From Acanthococcus lagerstroemiae (Eukaryota > Arthropoda > Insecta > Hemiptera > Eriococcidae), in assembly GCA_031841125.1 (NCBI GenBank), contig CM063110.1:11783626-11847625 (forward strand): a stretch of DNA of 64,000 nt, given 5' to 3'. The notes under the pieces are model-generated. The model did no database searches and was not told the origin of the DNA. It saw only the letters and a list, made by a program, of their open reading frames with translations. Every line of letters starts with the position of its first letter. Positions within the stretch are counted from its first letter, which is position 1. The position numbers were made by a program, and so were the translations under genes. Shown in pieces: positions 22,176 to 31,896 of this stretch.

Positions 22176-23029
22176 CAGGGATGCGAAGCGAATAGTTTTG
22201 GGCAGTGTTTGGAACCGGAACCGAAACTGAATCTGGAACCCATTCAAATTCAGCAGTTTCATGAGGCCGAAACCAAAACCCTTTAATGTGCAAAAGACTA
22301 AATTAAGACCTAAAACCTTAAACTCAACTGGTCATTAACCAAAACACAAACCAAATGTTTGAAATGTAGGTTTAACTGAAACCAAAACCGACTGCTCATA
22401 TCTGCGTCAAGACCGTTAACCAATTAAATGAAAAGGTCCCGATTGGTCTTTGGTCAATGCGGTTTTCTGTTATCTGTTTTTCTTTGTTGCCGACCTAGTA
22501 AAAGAGTTAGATATTTGAACTGATCTACAGAATAATTCAACCTGACAATGCCCATTCCCAAGTAAGTCGATGCTACAGTTCATATCTTATGGTTGGTATC
22601 CAATTATGGCTGATTTGACTATAGAAATGATGAGATTTTTATTTTGTTTGAGAAAGATCTTTTGAGCTCGACTGAACCCGATTCATTATGTGAAGTGAAG
22701 ACCATAACCAAAACCGGCTCAGCAATGAAAGACCGAAATAAGACCCTTTCAGTATTTTAAATTGGTCTCATGACCAAAACTGAAACATATTGAGGAATTA
22801 AATGGAAGTTCCGAACCGAAACCAACCTAAATGGAAGCTAAAAAGCCCGAAACTGATCAAAACGAAAAATTGAATCGGTTCCAAACACTGGTTTTGGGCT
22901 TAGCTTTTGCTTTGGCTTCACAAGTTTTTACCAGTTGGCTTCAGCTTAGCTTTGGCTTTTTGTCTTTGAAACAAAAATGGGCTTTTCGCTTCGGCTTAAG
23001 CCGTTATAGGCTTAAGCTTTCCGTTCCTG
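22176..23029. mobile_element. Middle nested hAT-like MITE, 'agctttggctt' family
   Basis: It starts cagggatgcgaagcg and ends tttccgttcctg, with flanking octamers cctgtaag and cttgtaag (seven of eight). Without the insert at 22203-22890 it is close to the 160-bp element at 16555-16714, which acts as an empty-site reference. Confidence 0.75.
22203..22890. mobile_element. Innermost hAT-like MITE, 'ggttccggttt' family
   Basis: TIRs cagtgtttggaaccg and cggttccaaacactg are flanked by the exact 8-bp duplication gttttggg (22195-22202 and 22891-22898). It is a sister of 13432-14095 in opposite orientation: 688 bp, no coding frame, and the same order of landmarks (for example gccgacctagtaaaagag). Confidence 0.88.
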
Positions 23030-23720
23030 CTTGTAAGCCAAAAAGAAGCCAATAGCCAAAAGACCTCTCTTCCAGCTTCTAGCTTTCAACTGGTATTGGC
23101 TTCTGGCTACCGGCTTCTCGATTTGAGTCAGGGTACATAAAAACTTCTGGCTTCCCGCTTCCGCTTCCAGCTTCTTTCACATCCCTGCAAACAATACAGC
23201 ATTTTGGCTTTTGGTTTTCAGCTAGCATTTAAGCCCTGATAAAAACTTGAAAATTGTAAAAAAAAAAAAATATGAGAAATTGCTCGAATTTGCTATTAAT
23301 TACTAAAAATTGCCCTTATGTTATATGCAAAAGCAGGGATGATAAGTCAGCCATAAGCTATAAGATTATTTTATAGCCATAAGCTATAAGATTATTTTAT
23401 AGCCATAAGCTATAAGATTATAGCCATACGCTGAAGGTTTTTGGGCAGTTAAGTCAGCTATAAGTTTAAGCCAAATGTGCGGTAAGCTATAAGCCATAAG
23501 CATAAGCCATATTTTTTCGGCTGATAACAGTATAACGACCTTAGCGAGTTACGGTTACAGCTGAGCTAAAATTGTGTCAAAAGCTGGAGGGAACCAATGA
23601 GAAATTTAAAATATTGTCTAAAACCAATATCCCACGCTCAATGTTAACGGCCATTCATCACCATTTCTTCCAAAATTGATAACCAAAGAACTTACCTCAA
23701 CTGTAGCGCTTATACCAATT

Positions 23721-23874
23721 CCTTTTGTAAGGTGTGCCAATTCACTTTTCCTTCTGCTGTATTCCAGAGCGCTTTCGGTTGTTATGCCATCATCAGTGGA
23801 GTACGAAGGAAAAGTGAATTGGCACACCCTACAAAAGGAATATAACCAAGTTCACTCACACTCCAAAATGGACA
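23721..23874 (-). mobile_element. Penelope-derived mini-element with hammerhead
   Basis: The exact 12-mer cttataccaatt brackets this 154-bp insert (23709-23720 and 23875-23886). Two inverted arms, 'gaaggaaaagtgaattggca' and its complement, flank a hammerhead motif that forms the loop. The outer end ..cactccaaaatggacac is shared with the 55-kb insert, and in near form (..cactccaacatggacat) with the flank of the Penelope-like RT at 40.3 kb. Penelope-like elements are known to carry hammerhead motifs and to show inverted 5' parts and variable TSDs, so this is read as a heavily truncated, inverted Penelope copy or a non-autonomous relative. Confidence 0.7.
23759..23804 (-). ncRNA. Hammerhead ribozyme motif (type I-like)
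   Basis: Read on the minus strand: GUACUCCA (helix I), CUGAUGA (core box 1), a short helix II around loop AUAACA, GAAA (core box 2), GCGCUC ending in the UC cleavage dinucleotide, then UGGAAUAC. The two helix I strands pair except for one C-A mismatch. AGCGCU is self-complementary, so helix III would form well only in a dimer, as described for Penelope-type hammerheads. Weak points: one extra U between CUGAUGA and helix II, and a C-A mismatch in helix II (GGC with ACC). All core bases are present; activity is not shown. Confidence 0.65.
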
Positions 23875-24032
23875 CTTATACCAATTGCTGGAAATACAAA
23901 TAAGCCATAAGTTTAAGTTATAAGCCATAAGCTTAAGCCAATCAATTCATAAGCTATAAGCATCAGCCATATTTTCAAGTTTGTAAGCAAAAGTCATAAG
24001 TTTAAGCTTTATTGATTGGCTTATCATCCCTG

Positions 24033-24528
24033 TCCAACAGTTGCCCAGAGTCAAGGGTAGGCTGTTTAAGTCAAGTTTAAGTAATAAGTTGAAAGTTGAA
24101 CGAATTTTTTATTAAAAAGTCGGACAGTAAAAAGCCAAACAAATTAATGCAGATCAGCAGTTAGTCAGTCATAAGTCAATCAAAATTAGATGATAAACTG
24201 GCTGAGACGCGCTTAACAATGTACTAGAAAATATGCTCGGTTCCTTTTTGAAGCTGAGTAATAATTGTGGGAATTCGGAATTTGGATAACAAAAAAAGGC
24301 AAGAAAATAATAAATATGCCAAATCAATGTGAACGCGTGAAAGGAAACAACCAATGTCATTTATCATTCTTATCAGTATTGCAATTTGCATATAGATATT
24401 GTGTTTTTTTAAATTTTTTAAGCACTAGGAAAACAGTCAAGTTAATCAGCAGTAAAAGTCAGTCAGTCAGTCAAACAAATCGCAACAGCAGTAGGTCAAA
24501 AGTAGCAGCAGTTAATGAAAGGAAAAAC
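24033..24528. other. No recognised feature
   Basis: AT-rich spacer with 'cagtcagtcagt' and 'ataagtcaa' simple words near 24150-24180 and 24450-24480. The 121-codon frame at 24265-24630 runs into the BEL LTR and is not a gene. Confidence 0.35.
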
Positions 24529-24576
24529 CAGGGACTGGGAACCAGAACCCGAACTGACTGGAACCCAAACAATTAC

Positions 24577-24788
24577 TGTTCCGGCATTCGAGTGCCTCCG
24601 TTATTTTCTGATGCTCCAACATTATTGTAAAAGCGTCATTTTTCTTTTCTATGTTTTTATCTGTGAGATGTAGTTTTTTTCTTATCATGACGTTTTCTGT
24701 TTTTTGGAATGTACGTAGCGTGTTGTAAATTAAAAGGTTTAATTTTCGTGATTTTCCTTTTTACAAAATGAGCCATAATTAATGTCCA
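24577..24788 (+). repeat. 5' LTR of the BEL element
   Basis: TGTTCCGGCATTCGAG at the start and AATGTCCA at the end; 211 of 212 bases equal the 3' LTR by eye. The single difference lies in the run before ggaatgtacgtagcg. Near-identity indicates a recent insertion. Confidence 0.93.
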
Positions 24789-24804
24789 TGGTCCTCCGGG
24801 CCAG
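24789..24804 (+). promoter_or_regulatory. Primer-binding-site candidate
   Basis: TGGTCCTCCGGGCCAG follows the LTR with no gap and starts with TGG, the complement of a tRNA CCA end. I cannot say which tRNA primes. Confidence 0.5.
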
Positions 24805-25799
24805 ATTGGTGCTCTGCTTTGAAGCCCAACCGGCAAACCAATTCTTCAGTATCAACGTTTGATCTTGAATTATATCATCCATTCTGGAAGTGAGAAGCTG
24901 CGAATGGTGCGTAATAATCGTGCCGACTGCCGAGTCATTGTGTCGCGATAAACATAATAATTTTTTCGTGAAAAATGAAGCTGATTTGAGCGACTGCTTT
25001 CCGTGGAACCTGACCCGAACTCACTGCTGCTACGAATTTGAGCCGTATTATCATCTCCAACATAGTAAAAATCATCTTGTGAACGCCTCCTGTATTAGAA
25101 TTTCATTTTGAACATCTCCGTAGCTTCAGAATCTCGTTTTTCAACGCCAGTTCTTCACTTCCAATGTCTGGTCTTCAATTCTATCGCCAGTACTGCTCAG
25201 GTGATGCTCTTTATCATTGGAATTCCGTTTGGAACTTCAGTTGTTATTTAGGAACTGCAGTTACAGCTTACTGCTTAACATTATTGCTGTGGCCATCTGG
25301 TGATCTTCAATCCGCACTAAACTGAACTGAATTTATCACGATGCTGTTCTGAACCGATTTGTAAGCTGAGAACTGATCCGAATTTCAAAGCTGCATCTTG
25401 ATTTGGTTTCAACATCTGTACTGATCACTGTTGACGCTGAATTCGTTTCTCATCGATCCAGAGACAGATAAGCATATGTGATTCGCATTTTATTGATTCA
25501 TTTCAAGTTATCTTGTCTGTTGATTGCATATTTGTATTATGTTGTTACTTTCTTGCATTTGAACCATAAGTATTTCTTACATTTTGATCCGAATTAGTAT
25601 CCGACGAACTTATGTTCTGATCCGCTGAATTTCAGAGTATTTTAGCCAATTTATCGTCATATTAGCGATTTCTTTGGGTATTTGAACCGCAATACCTTTC
25701 TCTGAATTCTTGAGAACGGTTTAGCCGTATTTATCGTTCTTTTATTGCACTTATCCGTTTTTATCCGTTTCTTCTGCGTTTTTGTGTCAATTTTTCGCC
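24805..25799 (+). other. BEL leader before gag
   Basis: About 1 kb between the primer site and the Gag start. It has no long frame and is rich in tt/ga words; it would be the untranslated leader with packaging signals. Confidence 0.5.
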
Positions 25800-26975
25800 A
25801 TGACTTCTGATTACGCAGCCAAGGAAAGGATGCTATCCATCCTGCAGCGTTATGTGGGCAACGCTGTTGATCATTTCACCCAATGGGCGAAGAAAACCGA
25901 CGATACCGCTCTCCAACGCTGTGAATTTCTTCTTCATGAGCTTCGTGAGAAGAAAAAGGAGCATGAGCAGCTGATCAATGAAATGTTGCTTCTCATCGAT
26001 CATACTGATCCAACCGAGGCAAAAAAGCAGGAAGACAGGCTGTATAAAGATTTGGATGCTATTTCCTACGGCGTCCTTGATCTTTCTGGTAGAATTTCTG
26101 CGTTCCTTCGTCGACATGGAGCTCGCACTTCCATTGCTGGCTCTGAGCCTGGTTCTTCCCAGTTGTCCGCTCCAATAGCCGATGTTCGGTTGCCAAAAAT
26201 TCAAATACCAATGTTTGATGGCGATCCGAGGAAGTTTTTAAAGTTTAAAAGCTTGTTTTCGAACCTGATACATGAAGATACAACCATTCCAAACGTCAGA
26301 AAGTTGTATTATTTGCAACAAGCTCTTGAAGGACCTGCTGAAGAGTTTGTCCGAGATGTCGATATGACCGAAAATGCTTATAATACAGCTTGGTCAGAGT
26401 TGTTGAATCGTTATGAAAACCAACGTGTGATTATCCGAACATACTTGTCTGATATTTTTGAGATCAAGAAAATAAAAGACGAATCTGGTATTCGAGCGTT
26501 GTTGGATAATGTCAGAGCTTCACTACGTGGTCTTAAGGGTTGCGGTGAACATCCAGAGCAGTGGAGCACTATATTGTCCTATCTGGTCTCTTCGAAGCTG
26601 GATGATGCTACCAAAAGGGATTTTGAAAATTCCATTGAGGATAAGAAGGTTTATCCTGCATTCAAAACCTTGACCGATTTTTTGGAAGTTCGTGCCAGCG
26701 CTGCTGATGACAGGAAAGGCTTGGTTATCCGTGAAAAGCCAAAGAGTAACCCTCCGAGTAAGTCATCCGCCAATAAGGGAAAAGCCGAGGAGGCGAAACG
26801 CTCCTTCTCCACCAGCTCCTCAGTCAAATGTTGGGCGTGTAGCAGCTGCCATTTGCTGATTGAATGTCCAACATTCCTCCGAAAAACACCGTACGAGAGG
26901 TATGAATTGGTGAAGAAGAATGGCTTATGTGCTAATTGTTTTGGCAAAGGTCACAAAACGTCCGATTGTCGTTGA
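25800..26975 (+). CDS. gag: BEL Gag protein
   Basis: The frame opens with MTSDYAAKERM; the frame itself extends six codons further up, but this ATG has the better context (gccATGa) and a usual BEL-type start. The product is 391 residues. The middle part (LPKIQIPMFDGDPRKF.., then RKLYYLQQALEGPA) is the DUF1759 capsid-like region that builds the virus-like particle. Near the C terminus are two CCHC-type zinc knuckles for RNA binding: CX2CX3HX4C (CWACSSCHLLIEC) and CX2CX4HX4C (CANCFGKGHKTSDC). The frame ends with TGA, but the reading frame continues without another stop for about 1 kb, and a third Cys/His cluster follows at once, so Gag was probably the N-terminal part of a Gag-Pol polyprotein. 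Confidence 0.9.
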   Translation: MTSDYAAKERMLSILQRYVGNAVDHFTQWAKKTDDTALQRCEFLLHELREKKKEHEQLINEMLLLIDHTDPTEAKKQEDRLYKDLDAISYGVLDLSGRISAFLRRHGARTSIAGSEPGSSQLSAPIADVRLPKIQIPMFDGDPRKFLKFKSLFSNLIHEDTTIPNVRKLYYLQQALEGPAEEFVRDVDMTENAYNTAWSELLNRYENQRVIIRTYLSDIFEIKKIKDESGIRALLDNVRASLRGLKGCGEHPEQWSTILSYLVSSKLDDATKRDFENSIEDKKVYPAFKTLTDFLEVRASAADDRKGLVIREKPKSNPPSKSSANKGKAEEAKRSFSTSSSVKCWACSSCHLLIECPTFLRKTPYERYELVKKNGLCANCFGKGHKTSDCR

Positions 26976-27966
26976 AGCCTGTGCAAGACTTGTTCTCAGA
27001 AGCACCACACTCTTCTGCATTTTGACAAGCCGAAGAAAGAAGAAAGGCAGGAGAAGCCACCCAATCCAGATCCACCCCAAGAGAGCGAAATATCCAAGAC
27101 TTCCAGTGCTGCTTGTATTGGAGGCGCTGTATTGTTACCAACAGCCGTCGTTCGCTTCCAAAATCGTTCTCGAGCCAGCTTGGTTCGTATCTTGAGTGAT
27201 CCAGCTTCCCAAGTGACCATGATATCAGAGATGTTTGTTCGAAGACACCGATTACAAACTCGCAGATCCGAGGTTTTGTATTCCGTCGAGGGTGTCGGAG
27301 AAAAACCAGTTCGCTGTAGTAAGATATGCAGCATAATTTTGAGGTCTCGAGTATCCGAATTCGAGATGGAAGTGGACTGTCTGGTGGTCCCAAGTAGCGC
27401 AATCAAATACGTTAAGCCTGTAGAGTCTATCCAAGCGCTACAATCTGGTATTCCCAATGTGGAATTTGCTGAAGCAGACCTCCCATACAACTCAACGGAT
27501 ATAATAATTGGCGCTGAGTATGTCGAAGATTATCTGCTGAACGAGACAATCAAGGTCGATAGAGTCACTCTCCGAAAGTCACACTTTGGCTGGTTTGCAA
27601 TTGGCAAAGCTGGAGAAGCTGATCCGTTTGCTCTGTCGAGACCTAGAATTAGCCATGCTTCAACATTAGTTAGTATCGAACGTTGTATGAAGAAGATCTG
27701 TGATGACGAGCAGTTAGAGATCGAACATCCTCAAACAGAAGAACAGAGGAAGTGTTTAGAGCATTTTGATACTACCTTCTACCGCAATTTAGAAGGACGC
27801 TTTGTCATTTTTTATCCCAAGAAAGGTGATCCGACTACTTTGTCTGGAACTCGAGTGTCCGCTGAGCGCTCTGTTGATAAGATCCTCTCCAAAGAACCCG
27901 AATTGATCAACGAGTATCACAAGTTTATAAGTGAGTATGAAAGGTTGGAACATTTATCGTTTGTTC
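26976..27966 (+). pseudogene. pol: BEL protease and start of reverse transcriptase
   Basis: Directly after the TGA and in the same frame, a third knuckle-like CKTCSQKHHTLLHF opens the segment. The retropepsin-like DUF1758 domain follows: the catalytic Asp is in LSDPASQVTMIS, where the usual Ser/Thr-Gly after Asp is replaced by Pro-Ala, a variation seen in BEL proteases. A NIIGAEY-like stretch (IIIGAEYVEDYLL) follows, and then the A17/RT N-terminal part with RFVIFYPKK and EYERLEHLSFVP. The frame leaves BEL sequence at about 27966 and meets a stop at 27972-27974. The catalytic palm of the reverse transcriptase and the RNase H are absent, so the product cannot be complete. Internal ATG codons exist, but independent translation is not expected. 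Confidence 0.85.
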
Positions 27967-29455
27967 CCCATTAAACCAAACTGAAGAGGACTGTTTTTTG
28001 CTTAAAAACCTTTAAAAAATTATCCTTTTTTAATCGTACTTTTCAAATAACCCCTTCGCATTTGGGTTTCGACTTTTTTTTTTTTAAAAAAACATCTAAA
28101 GTGGGCTGTCCCATTAACTTAAAACCGAATCTGCGTTTGTTGGCCCGGAATTTTGTACACATACATACATTTTTGATGGTGGATCCACAGTTTGGAAACT
28201 GAAAACATGATACAGAAATTTTTCCATGAATCATTGCTGACCAAATACTTTAGAGAAATTTCACTTTTTGGCTGACAATAGCTGGTGAAGGCAAGATTTT
28301 GGTTCAAACACAGTTTAGGCCCTAATGCCTGATGAGAATGTGAAAAAATGCACTGTTCACTTTCTTCTGAAAATTTACAAACTGAATCTGTTAGTATGTT
28401 TGAAAAGTTAGAAATACGAAAAAATCAAATCCTTTAGTTTTTGGGTCTTGACTCCTGGAATCTGGGGGGAATATTTGCCAACACCAAACTGCTGTAGGCC
28501 TAACCTAAAAAAAAAACAGAAAACAAGTCAGAGAATTTTCGGGGAGGAAAAAGCCAATAGACTGGCTTTTCACTTTTTTGAACGCCATATTCGCTTTCAG
28601 CTTTTGCTTTCAAATTCTACAAAAAATCGGGGATGAAAAGCTTATTGAAAAAACTTCTCTCCGGGCTTTGGGTTTCCCAAATTTCAAAAAGGTTTCCAGT
28701 TTCCCGACTTCTTTTTAATTTTGAATTTTAAAAATTTCGGGCTTCGATTTCTGTTATTTCAAAAAATTTCCCAGCTTCGACTTCAGCTCCGAAATTCATT
28801 TTATTTCCCCTCTAACATCTTTAGCCCCCCCCCTTTTCCCAAAGAATAAGTACACAAACAAGTTTAAATGAATTAACAAATTTAGATTTAAAAAAGCAAC
28901 GAGTTTAAAGGCTCTTTTTTATACAAAAAATATGACTGACAAGTTGGGGCCAAATGCGACTCTGATTGGGAACCCTGTAAGCAGGTGCAACGAATAGTTT
29001 TGGGCAGTGTTTAAACCCGGGAACCAAAACTAAATCGGAACCCTTCAAATTCACAGTTTCATGGGGCCGAAACCAAAAACCCTTTAATGTGAAAAAGACA
29101 AAAAAAGACCTAAAACCTTAAACCAACGGGTCATAACCAAAACCAAACCAAATTTTGAAATGTAGTTTAACTGAAACCAAAACCGCTGCTCATACTGCCC
29201 CCAAGACCGTTAAAACCAATTAAATAAAAGGGCCCCCAAATTGGTTTTTGGGCAATGCGGTTTTCTTTTATCTTTTTTTCTTTGTTGCCACCTAGTAAAA
29301 AGTTAGATTTTTAAACTGATCTACAGAAAAATTTCAACCTGCCAATCCCCATTCCCAATAAGTCGATGCTACAGTTCATATTTTTGGGTTTGGGATCCAA
29401 TTATGGCTATTGACTAAAAATGATGAATTTTTATTTTTTTGAGAAAGATCTTTTG

Positions 29456-29795
29456 TATTAACATGCTCGAAACAAAGGTTTAACAGTCTCAGTTTGCAGA
29501 TTGAAAGTTCACTTTTTCACGATAATCGCAGCTGCGTTTGTAAATGCTATGGCACGGCCAGAAGACTCTTTTCAGTCCAGACTTGAAAAAGGACTGAAAA
29601 GAATGACGTACATTTTTTTTCTTTCACAGATTGAAACAATTAGCTGTTCGATGCTTTTGGTAATAAAAAATACCAATGCAAGGATTAAAAGCGAGTTATC
29701 ACCCCCCGCACGATAGCCATCGCCTTGGGCTCGCTTCGCAAAAGTCGCACCGGCTATAAACTCGCTTTCAATCCTTGCAGTGTAATAACTTTAGC
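29456..29795. other. About 340-bp insert absent from the 22.66-kb counterpart
   Basis: Compared with 22655-22680, the noisy block has an extra segment here that looks free of the homopolymer errors around it. Its ends, tattaaca and (inverted) tgtaataa, are weakly inverted. It holds an 11-bp perfect hairpin (cttttcagtcc at 29568 with ggactgaaaag ending 29601) and a 103-bp foldback at 29677-29779. A frame from 29501 begins MKVHFFTIIAAAFVNAMA, which looks like a secretory signal peptide, but it runs into the foldback and has no known domain. It may be a transposed gene fragment, a MITE or a chimeric read. Confidence 0.4.
29677..29779. repeat. Foldback, 103 bp
   Basis: The left end tgcaaggattaaaagcgagt and the right end are inverted copies with a few changes; the loop lies around 29705-29755. 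It is small, coding-free and typical of a foldback MITE; no TSD is evident. Confidence 0.6.
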
Positions 29796-30383
29796 CCGGA
29801 ACCCGATTCATTTGTGAAGTGAAGACCAAACCAAAACCGCCACAATGAAAACCGAAATAAGCCCCTTCGTATTTTAAAATGGTCCTGACCAAAACTAAAA
29901 CATATTAGAATTAATGGAATTCCGAACCAAAACCCAAACCTAAAGGGAAGCAAAAAACCCGAAACGAAAAAACAAAAAATTAATGGGTTTCCAAACCGGT
30001 TTTTGGTTTTGCTTTTGTTTTTGGCTTCACAAGTTTTTACCATTGGGCTTCAGCTTATTTTGGCTTTTTGTCTTTGAAAAAAAAATGGGCTTTTCGCTTC
30101 GCTTAACCGTTATGGTTTAAGCCTTTAAGTTTAATTTTCCGTTCCTGCTTTAACCCAAAAAGAACCAATACCCAAAAGACCTTTTTCCCAGCTTCGGCTT
30201 TAAAACTGTATTGGCTTCGGGCTCCCTTCTCGATTTGAGTCAGGGACATAAAAACTTCTGCTTCCCCCTTCCGTTTCCAGCTTCTTTCACATCCCTGCAA
30301 ACAATACAGCTTTTGGGTTTTTGGTTTTCAGCTGCATTTAAGCCCTGATAAAAACTTAAAAATTGTAAAAAAAAAAACGCAGT

Positions 30384-31613
30384 TTGATCCTATCATTGTC
30401 GCCGTTCCTACATTCCGATGGTATTATCCGAGTTGGCGGACGGCTGAGAAACGCCAAGCTGCCGTTTGAGCGCAAACATCCCATTATCCTGCCCGCTGAC
30501 TGCAGGCTGATGCAGTTGTATGCTCAATTTCTCCACGAGCATTACTTCCATGCCACAAAGGAGTTTGTTCTGAACTTCATCAACTCGAAGTATTGGACTG
30601 TTGGCAACTTAAAGCGAGTTGTCAAGAAAATCATCTACAACTGCGTTACTTGCAAGCGCTATCGAGGCAAGACCGCCGACCAGATTATGGGACAACTGCC
30701 TAGTTGTCGTGTCAACGCGTCCGATGCATTTACCAATGTCGGCATTGACTTTGCTGGTCCGTTGGATTGTAAGTGCATCAATCATCGAACCACCAAGAAT
30801 ACGAAGGTGTACATGGCCATATTTGTCTGTATGCTGTCCAGGGCCGTGCACATCGAGGTAGTTTCTGACCTCACCACTTCTTCATTTCTGGATACTCTGA
30901 AGCGTTTTGTTAGCCGTCGTGGTCTTCCCAAGCTGATCATGTCAGATAATGGTCGAACGTTTGTTGGAGCCAAAAATTATCTGGACTTAACTGATCGCTC
31001 CCTTGGTGAGTGGGCATCCAGCGAAGGGATTACCTGGAGGTTTATTCCCCCAAGGGCACCGCATCAAGGTGGCATGTGGGAAGCGGCAGTCAAGTCTGCC
31101 AAGTCGCACCTGAACCGAGTCTTGAAGGGCAAGGTTTTGACCTTCGAGCAATATGCCACCATCTTTGCCCAAATCGAAGCGATCCTGAATTCACGACCTA
31201 TGAATTATCGTCGTGATACAGATAAAAGCGTTGTTTCTATAACACCTGCTCATCTTGCCATTGGTCGTCCTATTCTCTTTGTCGAAGAAAACCCAGTTCC
31301 TGCTCATTCCTTAGGAGCTAGGGCCAATGCAATTCGTGATGTCATCAACTCATTCTGGACTGTCTGGAGGAACGATTACCTGTCTCAGCTTCAGGTCAAG
31401 TCCAAATGGAAGCTGAGAAGCCGCAATCTGTCGGCTGGCGATGTTGTCCTGCTCAAAGAAGCCGATACGCCTCCGGCATCTTGGCCCATGGGCGTAGTTG
31501 TCGAGACGTTTCCTGATAGAGAGGGGACTGTCAGGACCATCGATGTTCGTGTATCCGGTAAGGTTTATCGTCGAGCTACTGGGAAGCTCGTGCTTTTATT
31601 GGAGTCCGATTAG
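30384..31613 (+). CDS. pol: BEL integrase, Pol C-terminal part
   Basis: This 409-codon stretch has no ATG start; it opens at TTG next to the junction and is the continuation of a broken Pol. LSPFLHSDGIIRVGGRL marks the usual link after RNase H. An H2C2 zinc-binding domain spans about residues 50-95 (His51 to His56, Cys87, Cys90). The rve catalytic core shows the D,D,E triad: Asp122 in GIDFAGP, Asp188 in SDNGRTF and Glu233 in GGMWEAAVKSA. A DUF5641-like C-terminal domain follows (ASWPMGVVVETFPDREG, then VRRATGKL-like YRRATGKLVLLL). The enzyme would insert the cDNA into host DNA with a short staggered cut, in line with the 5-bp duplication. All key residues are intact, so only the upstream replacement prevents a full Pol. 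Confidence 0.9.
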   Translation: MILSLSPFLHSDGIIRVGGRLRNAKLPFERKHPIILPADCRLMQLYAQFLHEHYFHATKEFVLNFINSKYWTVGNLKRVVKKIIYNCVTCKRYRGKTADQIMGQLPSCRVNASDAFTNVGIDFAGPLDCKCINHRTTKNTKVYMAIFVCMLSRAVHIEVVSDLTTSSFLDTLKRFVSRRGLPKLIMSDNGRTFVGAKNYLDLTDRSLGEWASSEGITWRFIPPRAPHQGGMWEAAVKSAKSHLNRVLKGKVLTFEQYATIFAQIEAILNSRPMNYRRDTDKSVVSITPAHLAIGRPILFVEENPVPAHSLGARANAIRDVINSFWTVWRNDYLSQLQVKSKWKLRSRNLSAGDVVLLKEADTPPASWPMGVVVETFPDREGTVRTIDVRVSGKVYRRATGKLVLLLESD

Positions 31614-31896
31614 GTTTTGTTTGCATTTTTTGAAAAAATAAAAACCTTGCGAACGATTCTCTCTTCGCGTCTTGTCTACTTCCCTTGTCTTGCAATTTAA
31701 TAGGCGATTTATTTTTACATTTTTAATCCTTTTAGTTCCTTTTTAGGTTTAGCCACACAAATTTTTGTTCTTGTCTTTATTTTTAATTTTAGTTATTAAT
31801 TTCCACCCGAACGTTACTATTTCGTTTTTGATGTCTCATCTTTTGTATTTTGTTTAATTTTTTCTGATAAACTATCGTTTATCCCCCCCCGAGTTA

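Larger units (their letters stand above)
21815..23187. mobile_element. Outermost of three nested hAT-like MITEs
   Basis: The ends are cagggatgagaagctt and (inverted) cttctttcacatccctg. The flanking octamers cagaaaat and caaacaat agree at six of eight positions, as for an old TSD. Its own interior consists of 'cttccagcttccg' words; a second MITE (22176-23029) is inserted in it, and a third within that. Confidence 0.65.
23334..24032. mobile_element. hAT-like MITE, 'aagctataagcc' word family
   Basis: TIRs cagggatgataag and cttatcatccctg bound a body made of ataagcc, gctataag and tttaagcc words. The flanking octamers tgcaaaag and tccaacag match at six of eight positions. A sister copy is at 38023-38442. 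A 154-bp Penelope-derived insert sits inside at 23721-23874. Confidence 0.75.
27966..30378 (+). other. Error-rich copy of 21.1-23.3 kb inside BEL pol
   Basis: This block follows about 21136-23270 collinearly, including all three nested MITE boundaries, but with a high load of small insertions and deletions, mainly changed homopolymer lengths (for example extra a, c or t runs). The left junction shares tcccc with BEL, the right junction lies in a poly-A run. Flanking BEL sequence is clean. Its size is close to that of the missing RT/RNase H part of a BEL element. The simplest reading is an assembly gap filled with uncorrected long-read sequence from the neighbouring repeat, not a biological insertion. 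Confidence 0.75.

Noticed and set aside
23618..23827. Coding frame across the hammerhead insert
   Set aside because: The apparent protein similarity between copies is explained by the shared RNA motif and its inverted arms; the frames differ in direction and extent.
24265..24630. 121-codon frame
   Set aside because: It starts in spacer DNA and runs through a MITE end into the BEL LTR.
27966..30378. Recent genuine segmental duplication or gene conversion into BEL
   Set aside because: The dense homopolymer indels are confined to the block and the size fits the missing pol part, so a misfilled assembly gap is more likely; not excluded without reads.
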